Shown piece after piece: positions 24,571 to 31,288 of a stretch of DNA of 37,814 bases (positions within the stretch are counted from its first letter, which is position 1; every line of letters begins with the position of its first letter). The DNA lies in assembly GCA_016286145.1 (NCBI GenBank), contig JAEESD010000006.1:1-37814 (forward strand). The letters run 5' to 3'. The position numbers and the translations under genes were made by a program. This DNA comes from Bacteroidales bacterium. Its GTDB lineage: Bacteria > Bacteroidota > Bacteroidia > Bacteroidales > UBA932. The notes beneath the pieces are model-generated. The model was not told where the DNA came from, did no database searches, and worked only from the letters and a program-made list of their open reading frames with translations.

Positions 24571-26418
24571 ATGCTCGCTTCATTCCTAATTGCTATTTTG
24601 TTCCAGCTGGCACCCGCTGTAGTGTGGGATGCCGCAGTAAATCATATAGATAAAGACAACTATCAGCTTGTCGTTACCGGAAAGATCGACAAGGGATATT
24701 TCATACATCCCATGTCGGACAAAAGCGTCGGAGTCAGTCTCGAACTCTCAGAGGGCCTGACCGCCGTAGGTGAGCCGGTGGAGGAGTATACTCCGGATGA
24801 TTACAAGGGAGTTGAGGTGGCGATAGGAACTTATGTCCTGAGGCAGGAGGTGAACGTTGGCGGAGCGTCGAAGGTATCCGGTACGCTGACCTGGAGCGCC
24901 TGCCATGGGGATGAGTGTGATGCGCCGGAGGATTATGATTTCGCGGTGGAGATTGCCAGGCCGGCCGAGCCTGCGAAGTCGGGTGGTTTGTGGTCGCTGA
25001 TTCTCGAGGCGATACTGTGGGGCTTTTTGATGTTGCTGACGCCGTGCGTTTTCCCTATGGTGCCGATGACCGTCTCGTTCTTCCTTCGGCAGAGCGGCAG
25101 TCCGGCCAGGGCCCGTTTCAGGGCGGCGATGTATGGGCTTTTCATCGTTCTGCTGTATACCGTTCCGATCAGTGTGATAATCGGTTTGACCTGGGCGGTT
25201 GGAGGCTCGACCGTGACGGCGGACATATTCAACTGGCTCTCGACCCATTGGCTGCCGAATATTATCTTCTTCCTCGTTTTTATGGTCTTTGCCGCGTCGT
25301 TCTTCGGGGCGTTCGAGATCGTATTGCCTTCGTCATGGACGAATAAGGCTGATTCGGGCAGCGATCGGAAGGGCCTGCTGGGCGTGTTTTTCCTCGCGCT
25401 GACGCTGGTTCTGGTGAGTTTCAGCTGCACGGGACCGATTGTAGGTACGGTTTTGATAAAGAGTACTCAGGGCGAGTTTTGGGCGCCGATGGTGACTATG
25501 CTCGCCTTCAGCATCGCTTTCGCGCTGCCGTTTACCATGTTCGCGTTCTTCCCGTCCGTCCTTTCGAAACTGCCGAAGAGCGGGGGCTGGCTGAACAGTG
25601 TGAAGATTGTACTGGGATTTGTAGAGATTGCGCTCGGTCTTAAGTTCCTCAGCGTAGCGGACCAGACCTATCACTGGCATCTGCTCGACAGGGATGTCTA
25701 TCTTGCTATCTGGATCGTATGCTTTACCCTGCTGGGGCTTTATCTGCTTGGGCTTATCCGTTTCAAATATGATACACCGATAAAGAAGTTCTCTGCGCTG
25801 AGGATAGCCCTGATCATCCTTGATTTCGCTTTCGTTGCGTATATGATACCCGGAATGTGGGGTGCTCCGCTTAAGGCTTTGAGCGGATATCTCCCGCCGA
25901 TGGAGACTCAGCATCTCAGGCTCGGGAAGTACGCGCCGGCGGCGGGGGAGACCGTCGTCCTGCCGGGCACCGCGCTCGGAGGCGAGAGCGGACTGGTCGC
26001 GCTGCCCCACGGCCTGACGGGCTACGACAACCTGGACGACGGCCTTGCCGCCGCGGCCGCTACCGGAAAGAAGGTCTTCATAGATATAACCGGCCATGGC
26101 TGTGTCAACTGCCGCGAGATGGAAGCCCGCGTCTGGAGCGATCCGGAAGTGCTGGAGAGGCTGCGCGATAACTTCGTCATAGTGTCTCTATATGTAGACG
26201 ACAAAACGCGCCTTCCCGAAGAAAAATGGGTAACGACCCCCTCCGGAAAGGTCTTGAAGGACGTCGGGCGCGTCAACTCCCGCCTGGTACTCGATCGCTT
26301 CGGAGTCAACTCTCAGCCCAACTACTTCATCCTCTCTCCCGAGGGTGACATTTTAGCCGGTCCCCGCGGCTACAACCTCGACGTCGCCGCCTTCGCCTGC
26401 TTCCTGGATCTGGAATAG
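24571..26418 (+). CDS. dsbD: DsbD-type thiol:disulfide interchange transporter
   Basis: The 615-residue inner-membrane protein moves electrons from cytoplasmic thioredoxin to envelope proteins. It has all three DsbD parts. A signal peptide leads an immunoglobulin-like alpha domain with the redox Cys pair in ACHGDECDAP. The eight-helix CcdA-like core contains LLTPCVFPMVPMTVSFF and VSFSCTGPIVGT. A C-terminal thioredoxin domain carries GHGCVNCREME (CVNC) and the cis-Pro segment NSQPNYFIL. ATG 24571 is chosen because the promoter box lies inside the longer frame from 24544. A 1-kb gene-free region follows. Confidence 0.93.
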   Translation: MLASFLIAILFQLAPAVVWDAAVNHIDKDNYQLVVTGKIDKGYFIHPMSDKSVGVSLELSEGLTAVGEPVEEYTPDDYKGVEVAIGTYVLRQEVNVGGASKVSGTLTWSACHGDECDAPEDYDFAVEIARPAEPAKSGGLWSLILEAILWGFLMLLTPCVFPMVPMTVSFFLRQSGSPARARFRAAMYGLFIVLLYTVPISVIIGLTWAVGGSTVTADIFNWLSTHWLPNIIFFLVFMVFAASFFGAFEIVLPSSWTNKADSGSDRKGLLGVFFLALTLVLVSFSCTGPIVGTVLIKSTQGEFWAPMVTMLAFSIAFALPFTMFAFFPSVLSKLPKSGGWLNSVKIVLGFVEIALGLKFLSVADQTYHWHLLDRDVYLAIWIVCFTLLGLYLLGLIRFKYDTPIKKFSALRIALIILDFAFVAYMIPGMWGAPLKALSGYLPPMETQHLRLGKYAPAAGETVVLPGTALGGESGLVALPHGLTGYDNLDDGLAAAAATGKKVFIDITGHGCVNCREMEARVWSDPEVLERLRDNFVIVSLYVDDKTRLPEEKWVTTPSGKVLKDVGRVNSRLVLDRFGVNSQPNYFILSPEGDILAGPRGYNLDVAAFACFLDLE

Positions 26419-26460
26419 GAGTCTTCCCTGCGGGCATTGCGATATTTCCGCCCGTTTAGT

Positions 26461-26608
26461 GCGGTTTCTCTGCTTTTTTTTCGCAGAGGAACCGCATTTT
26501 CGGCTGTTTTTGCGGTTACCCTGCTTAATTTTCGCAGAGATACCGCGTTCCATAGGGCAAATTGCAGAAAGTCGGTACTTCTCTGCGGGAATTTCCGCAG
26601 AGTAGTAC
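26461..26608. repeat. Three related hairpins sharing a CTCTGC/GCAGAG core
   Basis: Hairpin 1 pairs 26461-26473 with 26483-26495 (12 of 13 Watson-Crick, one wobble, 9-base T-rich loop). Hairpin 2, exactly 51 bases on, pairs 26512-26524 with 26534-26546 less perfectly and keeps the 9-base loop. Hairpin 3 pairs 26575-26588 with 26595-26608 (13 of 14). Hairpin 1 may also terminate dsbD transcripts, as it is followed by a short T run. Confidence 0.8.
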
Positions 26609-26636
26609 GAAGTTTTTGAGGGTGCGGAGCCATTTG

Positions 26637-26738
26637 ACGGGTTTTTGGCGCGGATCGGTTGGTTTTTCCACCTTCCGGCGCTTTTTTACGGGATTTTGGC
26701 GCGGAACGGCAGGTTTTTCCCCTTTCCGGCGCCGATTT
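26637..26738. repeat. Two tandem 51-bp direct repeats
   Basis: Units 26637-26687 and 26688-26738 match at about 42 of 51 positions by eye. Both begin ACGGG, contain TTTTGGCGCGGA and end in TTCCGGCGC plus a short T-rich tail. The period equals the spacing between the first two hairpins at 26461 and 26512. The 51-base period keeps any overlapping frame open, which explains the repetitive Arg-rich translations. Confidence 0.8.
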
Positions 26739-26795
26739 CGTGACTTTCGGCGCCGAGGGCCTACCTGGGCTGCGCCGGGGCGGGAGTGGAAGCGC

Positions 26796-26904
26796 GAAGG
26801 GTTAAAAGGTTGGTACGATTTTGTCGAAGATCGTCCCTGAGGTCGCTCGCGGGAGTGCTTGCCCGGTTGCTTGCCTGAGTGCCCGCGACCTCTTCCAACC
26901 CTTC
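26796..26904. repeat. Imperfect long inverted repeat
   Basis: The outer arms GAAGGGTT (26796-26803) and AACCCTTC (26897-26904) are perfectly complementary. The inner arms GAGGTCG plus CGGG (26839-26853, with a 4-base bulge) pair with CCCGCGACCTC (26882-26892). The loop contains two GCTTGCC or GCTTGCCC words. A direct repeat (TCGAAGATCGTCC-like) flanks the structure. Confidence 0.65.
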
Positions 26905-27001
26905 GAAAAAATCGTCCCCGACTTTTTAGCCCGCGCGGGCTCAGCGATACTGCCAACAATGAGGTCCAACCCCTCGCGACAACATCCCTGCCGGGGGCTA
27001 A

Positions 27002-27158
27002 CGAATATATATTCGAACGGTAGTGAGGGGGTGCGAGGGCCTTAGAGGAGCGGAGCGACGGCGTCGGCATCAGCCGACCGGCCGGCCCGGGTATTTGGCG
27101 AAGACAAATACGGAAAGGGAGGAAGGCCGCAGGGGGCTAGGGGGAAGGACGCTTCCCC
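27002..27158. repeat. Chain of short perfect palindromes and hairpins
   Basis: Four perfect structures follow each other. CGAATATATATTCG is a palindrome at 27002-27015. GTCGGC/GCCGAC pairs around ATCA (27063-27078). GTATTTG/CAAATAC pairs around seven bases (27091-27111). GGGGAAG/CTTCCCC pairs around GACG (27141-27158). None is followed by a T-run, so simple terminators are unlikely. Confidence 0.65.
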
Positions 27159-27199
27159 CGTATGAAAAAGCCGGAGGAGCGGGGACTCCCTCGAGCGGG

Positions 27200-27360
27200 C
27201 GTGGCCACCCGCGGCCACGGGGAGCGGGGAGGTGTCCGTTGATAGCGAGTTCGAGCGTAGCGAGGACGAAGATAGCAATGGAAGGGTCCGAGCGAGCAAG
27301 TCAGAGACTTGCGAGACGAGTCCCGCGCGAGGGAGTCTCCGGCCGAAGGCGAAGAGTCCC
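27200..27360 (+). repeat. Structured interspersed repeat, copy A (upstream of mraZ)
   Basis: The copy opens with hairpin GTGGCC/GGCCAC around ACCCGC (27201-27218). The conserved core at 27234-27290 matches copy B (28858-28912) at about 47 of 57 aligned columns. Two more hairpins follow: GCAAGTC/GACTTGC around AGA (27296-27312), and GAGAC...TCCC with GGGA...GTCTC (27313-27339). The first hairpin has a different stem in copy B but the same loop pattern, so base pairing is kept while sequence changes. Strand is given by its match to copy B. Confidence 0.75.
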
Positions 27361-27415
27361 GGAAGGCTCGCGGTAAAAAAATGTAAAACATGGGAAGAAA
27401 ATGGAAAACTTTTGC

Positions 27416-27423
27416 TAACTTTG
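27416..27423 (+). promoter_or_regulatory. Putative dcw-cluster promoter -7 box
   Basis: TAACTTTG matches TAnnTTTG exactly and ends 24 bases before the mraZ ATG at 27448. No clear -33 TTTG is seen about 20 bases upstream. Its position rules out the longer in-frame start at 27232, which would run through the structured repeat. Confidence 0.5.
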
Positions 27424-27447
27424 TCGCACTTGCGTATAAGAACAATT

Positions 27448-27894
27448 ATGATCACATTCATCGGCGAATACACCTCGAAAGTAGACGACAGGGGCAGACT
27501 TGTGCTCCCGGCGCCTCTGAAGGGCTGCTTGCCTGTGGGTGGAGATATGAGATTCGTAGTGAAAAAGAGCATCTACGACGACTGTCTTGAGATGTACACT
27601 TTCGAAGAGTGGACAAAACAGTCGGAGAAGGTCAAAGACGGTCTCAACTTCTTCAACCCTAAGCACGTCCAGTTCTGGAGGGAGTATATGCGCGACCGCG
27701 ATGTGGTCGAACCGGATTCGAAATTGGGACGTATCTCAATCTCCCGGGACCTTCTTGACGCAATCGGTGTAAACAAAGAGGTCGTATTCTTTGGCATTGA
27801 TTTCAAGATAGAGATCTGGGCGAAGGAGAAATTCGAAAAGTCCCGCCTTTCTAACGAGAATTACACTGCCATAGCGGAAAGCCTTTCAAAATAA
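27448..27894 (+). CDS. mraZ: MraZ, transcriptional regulator of the dcw cluster
   Basis: The 148-residue protein has the AbrB-like double fold of MraZ: the opening FIGEYTSKVDDRGRLVLPAPLK contains the DxKGR-type DNA-contact motif, and the second half has PDSKLGRISISRDLLDAIGV. MraZ rings bind direct repeats ahead of mraZ and repress the division and wall cluster. ATG 27448 is chosen because translation from it starts exactly at the conserved N-terminus, and the extra 72 residues of the longer frame are repeat-derived. It leads the cluster, 12 bases ahead of rsmH. Confidence 0.95.
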   Translation: MITFIGEYTSKVDDRGRLVLPAPLKGCLPVGGDMRFVVKKSIYDDCLEMYTFEEWTKQSEKVKDGLNFFNPKHVQFWREYMRDRDVVEPDSKLGRISISRDLLDAIGVNKEVVFFGIDFKIEIWAKEKFEKSRLSNENYTAIAESLSK

Positions 27895-27906
27895 AGGCAA
27901 CGCGCT

Positions 27907-28974
27907 ATGTCCGAGTACCACAATCCCGTTCTGCTTAAGGAGAGCGTAGACGCCCTTGTAACGAGCGCCCGCGGAACCTATGCCGACGCCACCTTTGGTG
28001 GCGGGGGCCATAGCCGCGAGATCCTCAGCCGTCTCTCCCCTGAAGGAAAACTGATTTCTTTCGACCGCGACGAAGACGCCCTGAAAAACGCTATCGACGA
28101 CCCTCGGTTTACCCTTATCCACAACGACTTCAGATTCATATACAACTACTCCCTTACCGAAACGGAAGGGGGATTCGATGGCATCCTGGCCGACCTGGGA
28201 GTGTCGTCGCATCAGTTTGATACGGCGGAAAGAGGTTTCTCGTTCCGTTACAGCGCTCCGCTCGATATGCGAATGAATGTGCAGGGAACAACGACTGCAG
28301 CGGACATTGTCAATTCTTATACGCAAGAAGAATTGGAAAAGATTCTTAGGATTTACGGTGAGGTCGATGACGCCCGCAAGGTTGCGAAACTAATTGTAGC
28401 AGCCAGATCCCAGAAGGCGATCGAAACCACCGATGACCTGGACAATGCCATTGCAGCCGCCCTGCCTTCTTTCGCCGAGCACAAATTCCTCGCGAAGGTC
28501 TACCAGGCGCTCCGTATCGAAGTGAATCAGGAGATGCGCTCGCTTGAGAAGTTCCTCGAGGGAGCAGCCTGCGCCCTGAAGCCGGGCGGGCGGCTGGTAG
28601 TCATCACCTACCACTCGCTCGAAGACCGCATGGTCAAAAACTTTATCAAGGCTGGAAACATCGACGGCGAGGTCCTGAAAGACGTCTTCGGCCGCAGCGA
28701 AACGCCCTTCGAGGCCGTCAACCGCAAACCCATCCTCCCAGAAGAGGATGAAATTGCCGCAAACACTCGCGCCCGGAGCGCAAAACTCCGCGTTGCTGAA
28801 CGAACGACCTTTCCCTCTGAGAGGCCTGTCCACCCCCGGACAGGGGCAGGGGGTAGGCGTCCGTCGGAAGCGAGTTCTGCGAAGCAGGACGAAGATAACG
28901 ATGGAAGGGGCCGGAAGGAGCGGAGCGACTGGAGTCCTCGAAGAGGGAGAGGTCGTTCGGAAAAACAAAAGTAA
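27907..28974 (+). CDS. rsmH: 16S rRNA m4C1402 methyltransferase RsmH with repeat-derived C-terminal tail
   Basis: The 355-residue enzyme N4-methylates C1402 of 16S rRNA using S-adenosylmethionine. The family start HNPVLLKESVDAL (YHNPVLLKE), the SAM-binding ATFGGGGHSREILSRL, DLGVSSHQFD, ERGFSFRYSAPLDMRMN, KVYQALRIEVNQEM and VITYHSLEDRMVKNF are intact. The usual C-terminus NTRARSAKLRVAER ends at residue 299. About 56 further residues, rich in Arg, Ser, Gly and Glu, are encoded by copy B of the structured repeat and have no counterpart in the family. The catalytic domain should be unaffected. The stop TAA shares one base with the ftsL ATG (TAATG). Confidence 0.95.
   Translation: MSEYHNPVLLKESVDALVTSARGTYADATFGGGGHSREILSRLSPEGKLISFDRDEDALKNAIDDPRFTLIHNDFRFIYNYSLTETEGGFDGILADLGVSSHQFDTAERGFSFRYSAPLDMRMNVQGTTTAADIVNSYTQEELEKILRIYGEVDDARKVAKLIVAARSQKAIETTDDLDNAIAAALPSFAEHKFLAKVYQALRIEVNQEMRSLEKFLEGAACALKPGGRLVVITYHSLEDRMVKNFIKAGNIDGEVLKDVFGRSETPFEAVNRKPILPEEDEIAANTRARSAKLRVAERTTFPSERPVHPRTGAGGRRPSEASSAKQDEDNDGRGRKERSDWSPRRGRGRSEKQK
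28825..28916 (+). repeat. Structured interspersed repeat, copy B (inside rsmH 3' end)
   Basis: Hairpin CCTGTCC/GGACAGG around ACCCCC (28825-28844) takes the place of the GTGGCC hairpin of copy A. A G-rich spacer follows, then the conserved core (28858-28912) with AGCGAGTTC, AGGACGAAGATA and ATGGAAGGG. It lies at the end of rsmH and supplies the coding sequence of its extra tail. The flanking GGAGCGGAGCGAC (28918-28930) also occurs at 27048-27060 near copy A. Confidence 0.75.
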
Positions 28975-29327
28975 TGGAGCAGGAAAGGAAATTTAAATTT
29001 TCGGACATAGGAAAGCTGTTGAAGAACAGCGTCAAGGCGATCTTCGAGGGAGAGTTTCTCCTCCGACTGAAGATTGGACGCTACTTCATCAACATAGTCT
29101 ATGTGTTCGCGGTGATTACCCTCACCATCTGGATAAGCCTGCTCATAGACAACACCCTCACTAAGGTTGAGCGAGGAAGGAGTGTGATTGCAGAACAGGA
29201 AGCCGTAATCGCCAGGCGCTCCTACGAGCTTTCTTCCCTTACCAGGAGAAGCGGCGCGGAGAAGCACCTCGAAGAGCTCGGCTCCGACCTTAAAGAGGCT
29301 GAGAAGCCGCCGATAGTTTTGAAATAA
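28974..29327 (+). CDS. ftsL: FtsL-like division protein
   Basis: The 117-residue bitopic membrane protein has a short cytoplasmic N-terminus, one transmembrane helix at about 38-59 (FINIVYVFAVITLTIWISLLI) and a periplasmic coiled coil (RGRSVIAEQEAVIARRSYEL onward). It ends in EKPPIVLK, a common ending of Bacteroidota FtsL proteins. It has weak primary similarity to proteobacterial FtsL, so identity rests on topology, size and position between rsmH and ftsI. It would form a complex with FtsB and FtsQ and activate FtsWI at the septum. A palindromic repeat unit follows 4 bases after the stop. Confidence 0.85.
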   Translation: MEQERKFKFSDIGKLLKNSVKAIFEGEFLLRLKIGRYFINIVYVFAVITLTIWISLLIDNTLTKVERGRSVIAEQEAVIARRSYELSSLTRRSGAEKHLEELGSDLKEAEKPPIVLK

Positions 29328-29330
29328 AAA

Positions 29331-29356
29331 AGATACCCGATCAGGTCGGGCATGAC
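29331..29356 (+). repeat. Single unit of the REP-like palindromic repeat family
   Basis: The 26-base unit begins AGAT, has stem CCCGA/TCGGG (29336-29340 with 29346-29350) and ends ATGAC. It matches the unit at 742-767, read on the minus strand, in all but two positions by eye. It fills most of the 38-base ftsL-ftsI gap, the longest gap in this otherwise tightly packed cluster. Confidence 0.85.
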
Positions 29357-29365
29357 AAATAGATA

Positions 29366-31288
29366 ATGGCAGAAGAGACTAAACAGGAAACCAGGAAGAG
29401 AGACAGGATCAGCTACGCGCTGTACCTGTACTACCTGCTGATGCTGCTCGTGGGAATATTCCTCGCGGGACGCTTCCTGTATCTCAAAATCTTCTGGAAA
29501 CCGGACCCCGTAATCGCCAGCAAGCTTACCCAGCCTATCCGCAGGGTGAACTTGGAGCCTACCCGCGGCTTTATCCTCGCATCCGACGGCCGTCCGATCG
29601 CTATGTCCTATCCCCGCTATCAGCTCTACATCGACCCTCTCGTAAGAAAGGGCGAATACGACCTCATGAAAAAGGACGTCCGGGCAGACAGCCTCAAGGC
29701 CTGGAAAGAGAAAGCGGCCGGCTTTGCCCAGGGCCTTGCGATAGTGTTCCCCGAGCGGAGCCCCGAGTACTTCCGTAAGCGACTATGTGATGCACTCGAC
29801 CGTGGGAGCCGATTCTTAAAGCTCGGCCGTCCGATCGAGAAGGAGCAGCTCGACTTCCTCAAGCAGTATCCCCTCATCAAAGAGGGCCGCTTCAAGGGCG
29901 GAGTCTGGTACGAGGCAGTCCCTACCAGGCGCTATCCCTACGGTTCGCTCGCTAAGCGAACGATCGGAAGCGTCACCGAAAACGCCGATGGCTCATACTA
30001 CAGCGGAATCGACGGCAAATACAATTACGTACTCCACGGCGAACCTGGCCGCTACTACATGAAGAAAACGGACAACGGCTACGTCCGTGACTACGACAGT
30101 ACTTACGTCAAAGCCGTCGATGGGCTGGACATCCGTACGACCCTCAACATAGACTACCAAGATATCGCCGACCGCCTGCTCCGCAAATACGTAGAGCCCG
30201 AGGAAGACCTCGAAGCGGCGTGCTTCGTCCTGATGGACGTCAAGACCGGCGCTATCAGGTCAATGGTAAACCTCGCCCGGAGCAACGACGGCACCGGCCC
30301 GTTCGGTGAGAACGAGAACGTCGCCGTGGGCCGTCGCGGAGAGCCGGGCTCGGTCTTCAAGATCACTACCCTGATGACCTGTATCGAAGACGGAATAGTC
30401 ACCTCGATTGACCAGACTGTTCCCGCAAGGGATGGTCTCGTCCAGGTCGAAGGCTACCAGAAACTCTACCAGGCAGACAAACACCTCAAAGACTACGCAG
30501 CGAAGTACCACACCTGGAACATCCCGCTCTGGTACTGCGTAAAGATATCCTCCAACAATGCCTTCAGGTATCTTGCCATCAAGAACTACAAAGACAAGCC
30601 CGAAGACTTCATCGGCAGGCTCCACACCTACAACCTCGGCAAGAGTTTCGATTTCGACGTCTACGAGCCCATCACTACTCCTACCCTGAAGTATCCTACA
30701 GACAAGAGCTGGTCAAAGACCGACCTCGGTCAGATAGGAATGGGCTACTCCGTCAGCGTAACCCCGATGCACGTCCTGGCCTACTACAACGCAATCGCCA
30801 ACGGCGGAAAGATGATGAAGCCCTATCTGGTAGAAGACATCGAGAAGAACGGAAAGGTTATCGAGAAACTCGGCCCCTCCATCCTCAATTCCAGTATCTG
30901 CAAACCGGAAACGGCGAGGATGGTCACCGAAGCCCTCTGCAATGTAACGGTCAACGATGAGGACTACAGATTCAGGGGAACGGCGTGGAGACTTTCCTAC
31001 CTGGCAGACAAATGCAAGGTCGCCGGAAAGACCGGAACCGCCGACGTCTTTACCAACGGAAAGTATGTCCAGGCCAACGGCGCCAGAAAGCAGCAGGGTA
31101 CGTTCGTAGGCTTCTTCCCTGCCGAAGACCCGCAGTACTCGGTAATCTGCGTAGTCTTCTCGAAGATATCGAAAAAGGAGTTTGCCGGAGGAGTTATCCC
31201 CGCGAGCGTGATTAGAGATTTTATAAAGGAAATATACAATATCGATCCATACTGGAATGAAACTGTCGAAGTTGATCAAAGGTCTTAA
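29366..31288 (+). CDS. ftsI: Division transpeptidase FtsI (class B PBP)
   Basis: The 640-residue membrane-anchored enzyme crosslinks septal peptidoglycan. One transmembrane helix lies at about 20-42. The pedestal domain follows (RGFILASDGRPIAMSYPRYQ, then RRYPYGSLAKRTIGSV). The transpeptidase motifs are complete: SVFK with Ser329 and Lys332, SSN at about 395-397 and KTG at 555-557. The protein ends about 85 residues after KTG. It has no C-terminal PASTA domain, which many Bacteroidota FtsI proteins carry. Its last 32 bases overlap murE. Confidence 0.95.
   Translation: MAEETKQETRKRDRISYALYLYYLLMLLVGIFLAGRFLYLKIFWKPDPVIASKLTQPIRRVNLEPTRGFILASDGRPIAMSYPRYQLYIDPLVRKGEYDLMKKDVRADSLKAWKEKAAGFAQGLAIVFPERSPEYFRKRLCDALDRGSRFLKLGRPIEKEQLDFLKQYPLIKEGRFKGGVWYEAVPTRRYPYGSLAKRTIGSVTENADGSYYSGIDGKYNYVLHGEPGRYYMKKTDNGYVRDYDSTYVKAVDGLDIRTTLNIDYQDIADRLLRKYVEPEEDLEAACFVLMDVKTGAIRSMVNLARSNDGTGPFGENENVAVGRRGEPGSVFKITTLMTCIEDGIVTSIDQTVPARDGLVQVEGYQKLYQADKHLKDYAAKYHTWNIPLWYCVKISSNNAFRYLAIKNYKDKPEDFIGRLHTYNLGKSFDFDVYEPITTPTLKYPTDKSWSKTDLGQIGMGYSVSVTPMHVLAYYNAIANGGKMMKPYLVEDIEKNGKVIEKLGPSILNSSICKPETARMVTEALCNVTVNDEDYRFRGTAWRLSYLADKCKVAGKTGTADVFTNGKYVQANGARKQQGTFVGFFPAEDPQYSVICVVFSKISKKEFAGGVIPASVIRDFIKEIYNIDPYWNETVEVDQRS

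Larger units (their letters stand above)
26419..27447. other. 1-kb gene-free, hairpin- and repeat-rich intergenic region
   Basis: No open frame here has a recognisable domain or signal. The frames that exist are Arg-rich and follow the repeats. The stretch holds three related hairpins, two 51-bp direct repeats, a large imperfect inverted repeat, two 14-bp perfect palindromes (26928-26941 and 27002-27015), a chain of short perfect hairpins, a structured interspersed repeat and the mraZ promoter. It separates dsbD from the dcw cluster. Confidence 0.8.

Noticed and set aside
26461..26738. Possible CRISPR array in the 51-bp repeats
   Set aside because: There are only two or three copies, they are contiguous and imperfect, there are no unique spacers and no cas genes nearby.
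26562..26840. 92-residue plus-strand frame with TGFWRG repeats
   Set aside because: The repeats are the translation of the 51-bp DNA repeats. There is no start context or domain, and the opposite strand is equally open.
26525..27070. 181-residue minus-strand open frame in the intergenic region
   Set aside because: It is Arg/Lys-rich, follows the 51-bp repeats, has no domain or signal and overlaps many hairpins. Its openness comes from a repeat period divisible by three.
27232..27447. 72-residue N-terminal extension of mraZ
   Set aside because: It is encoded by the structured repeat, precedes the likely promoter and has no match to the MraZ family, whose conserved start is at 27448.
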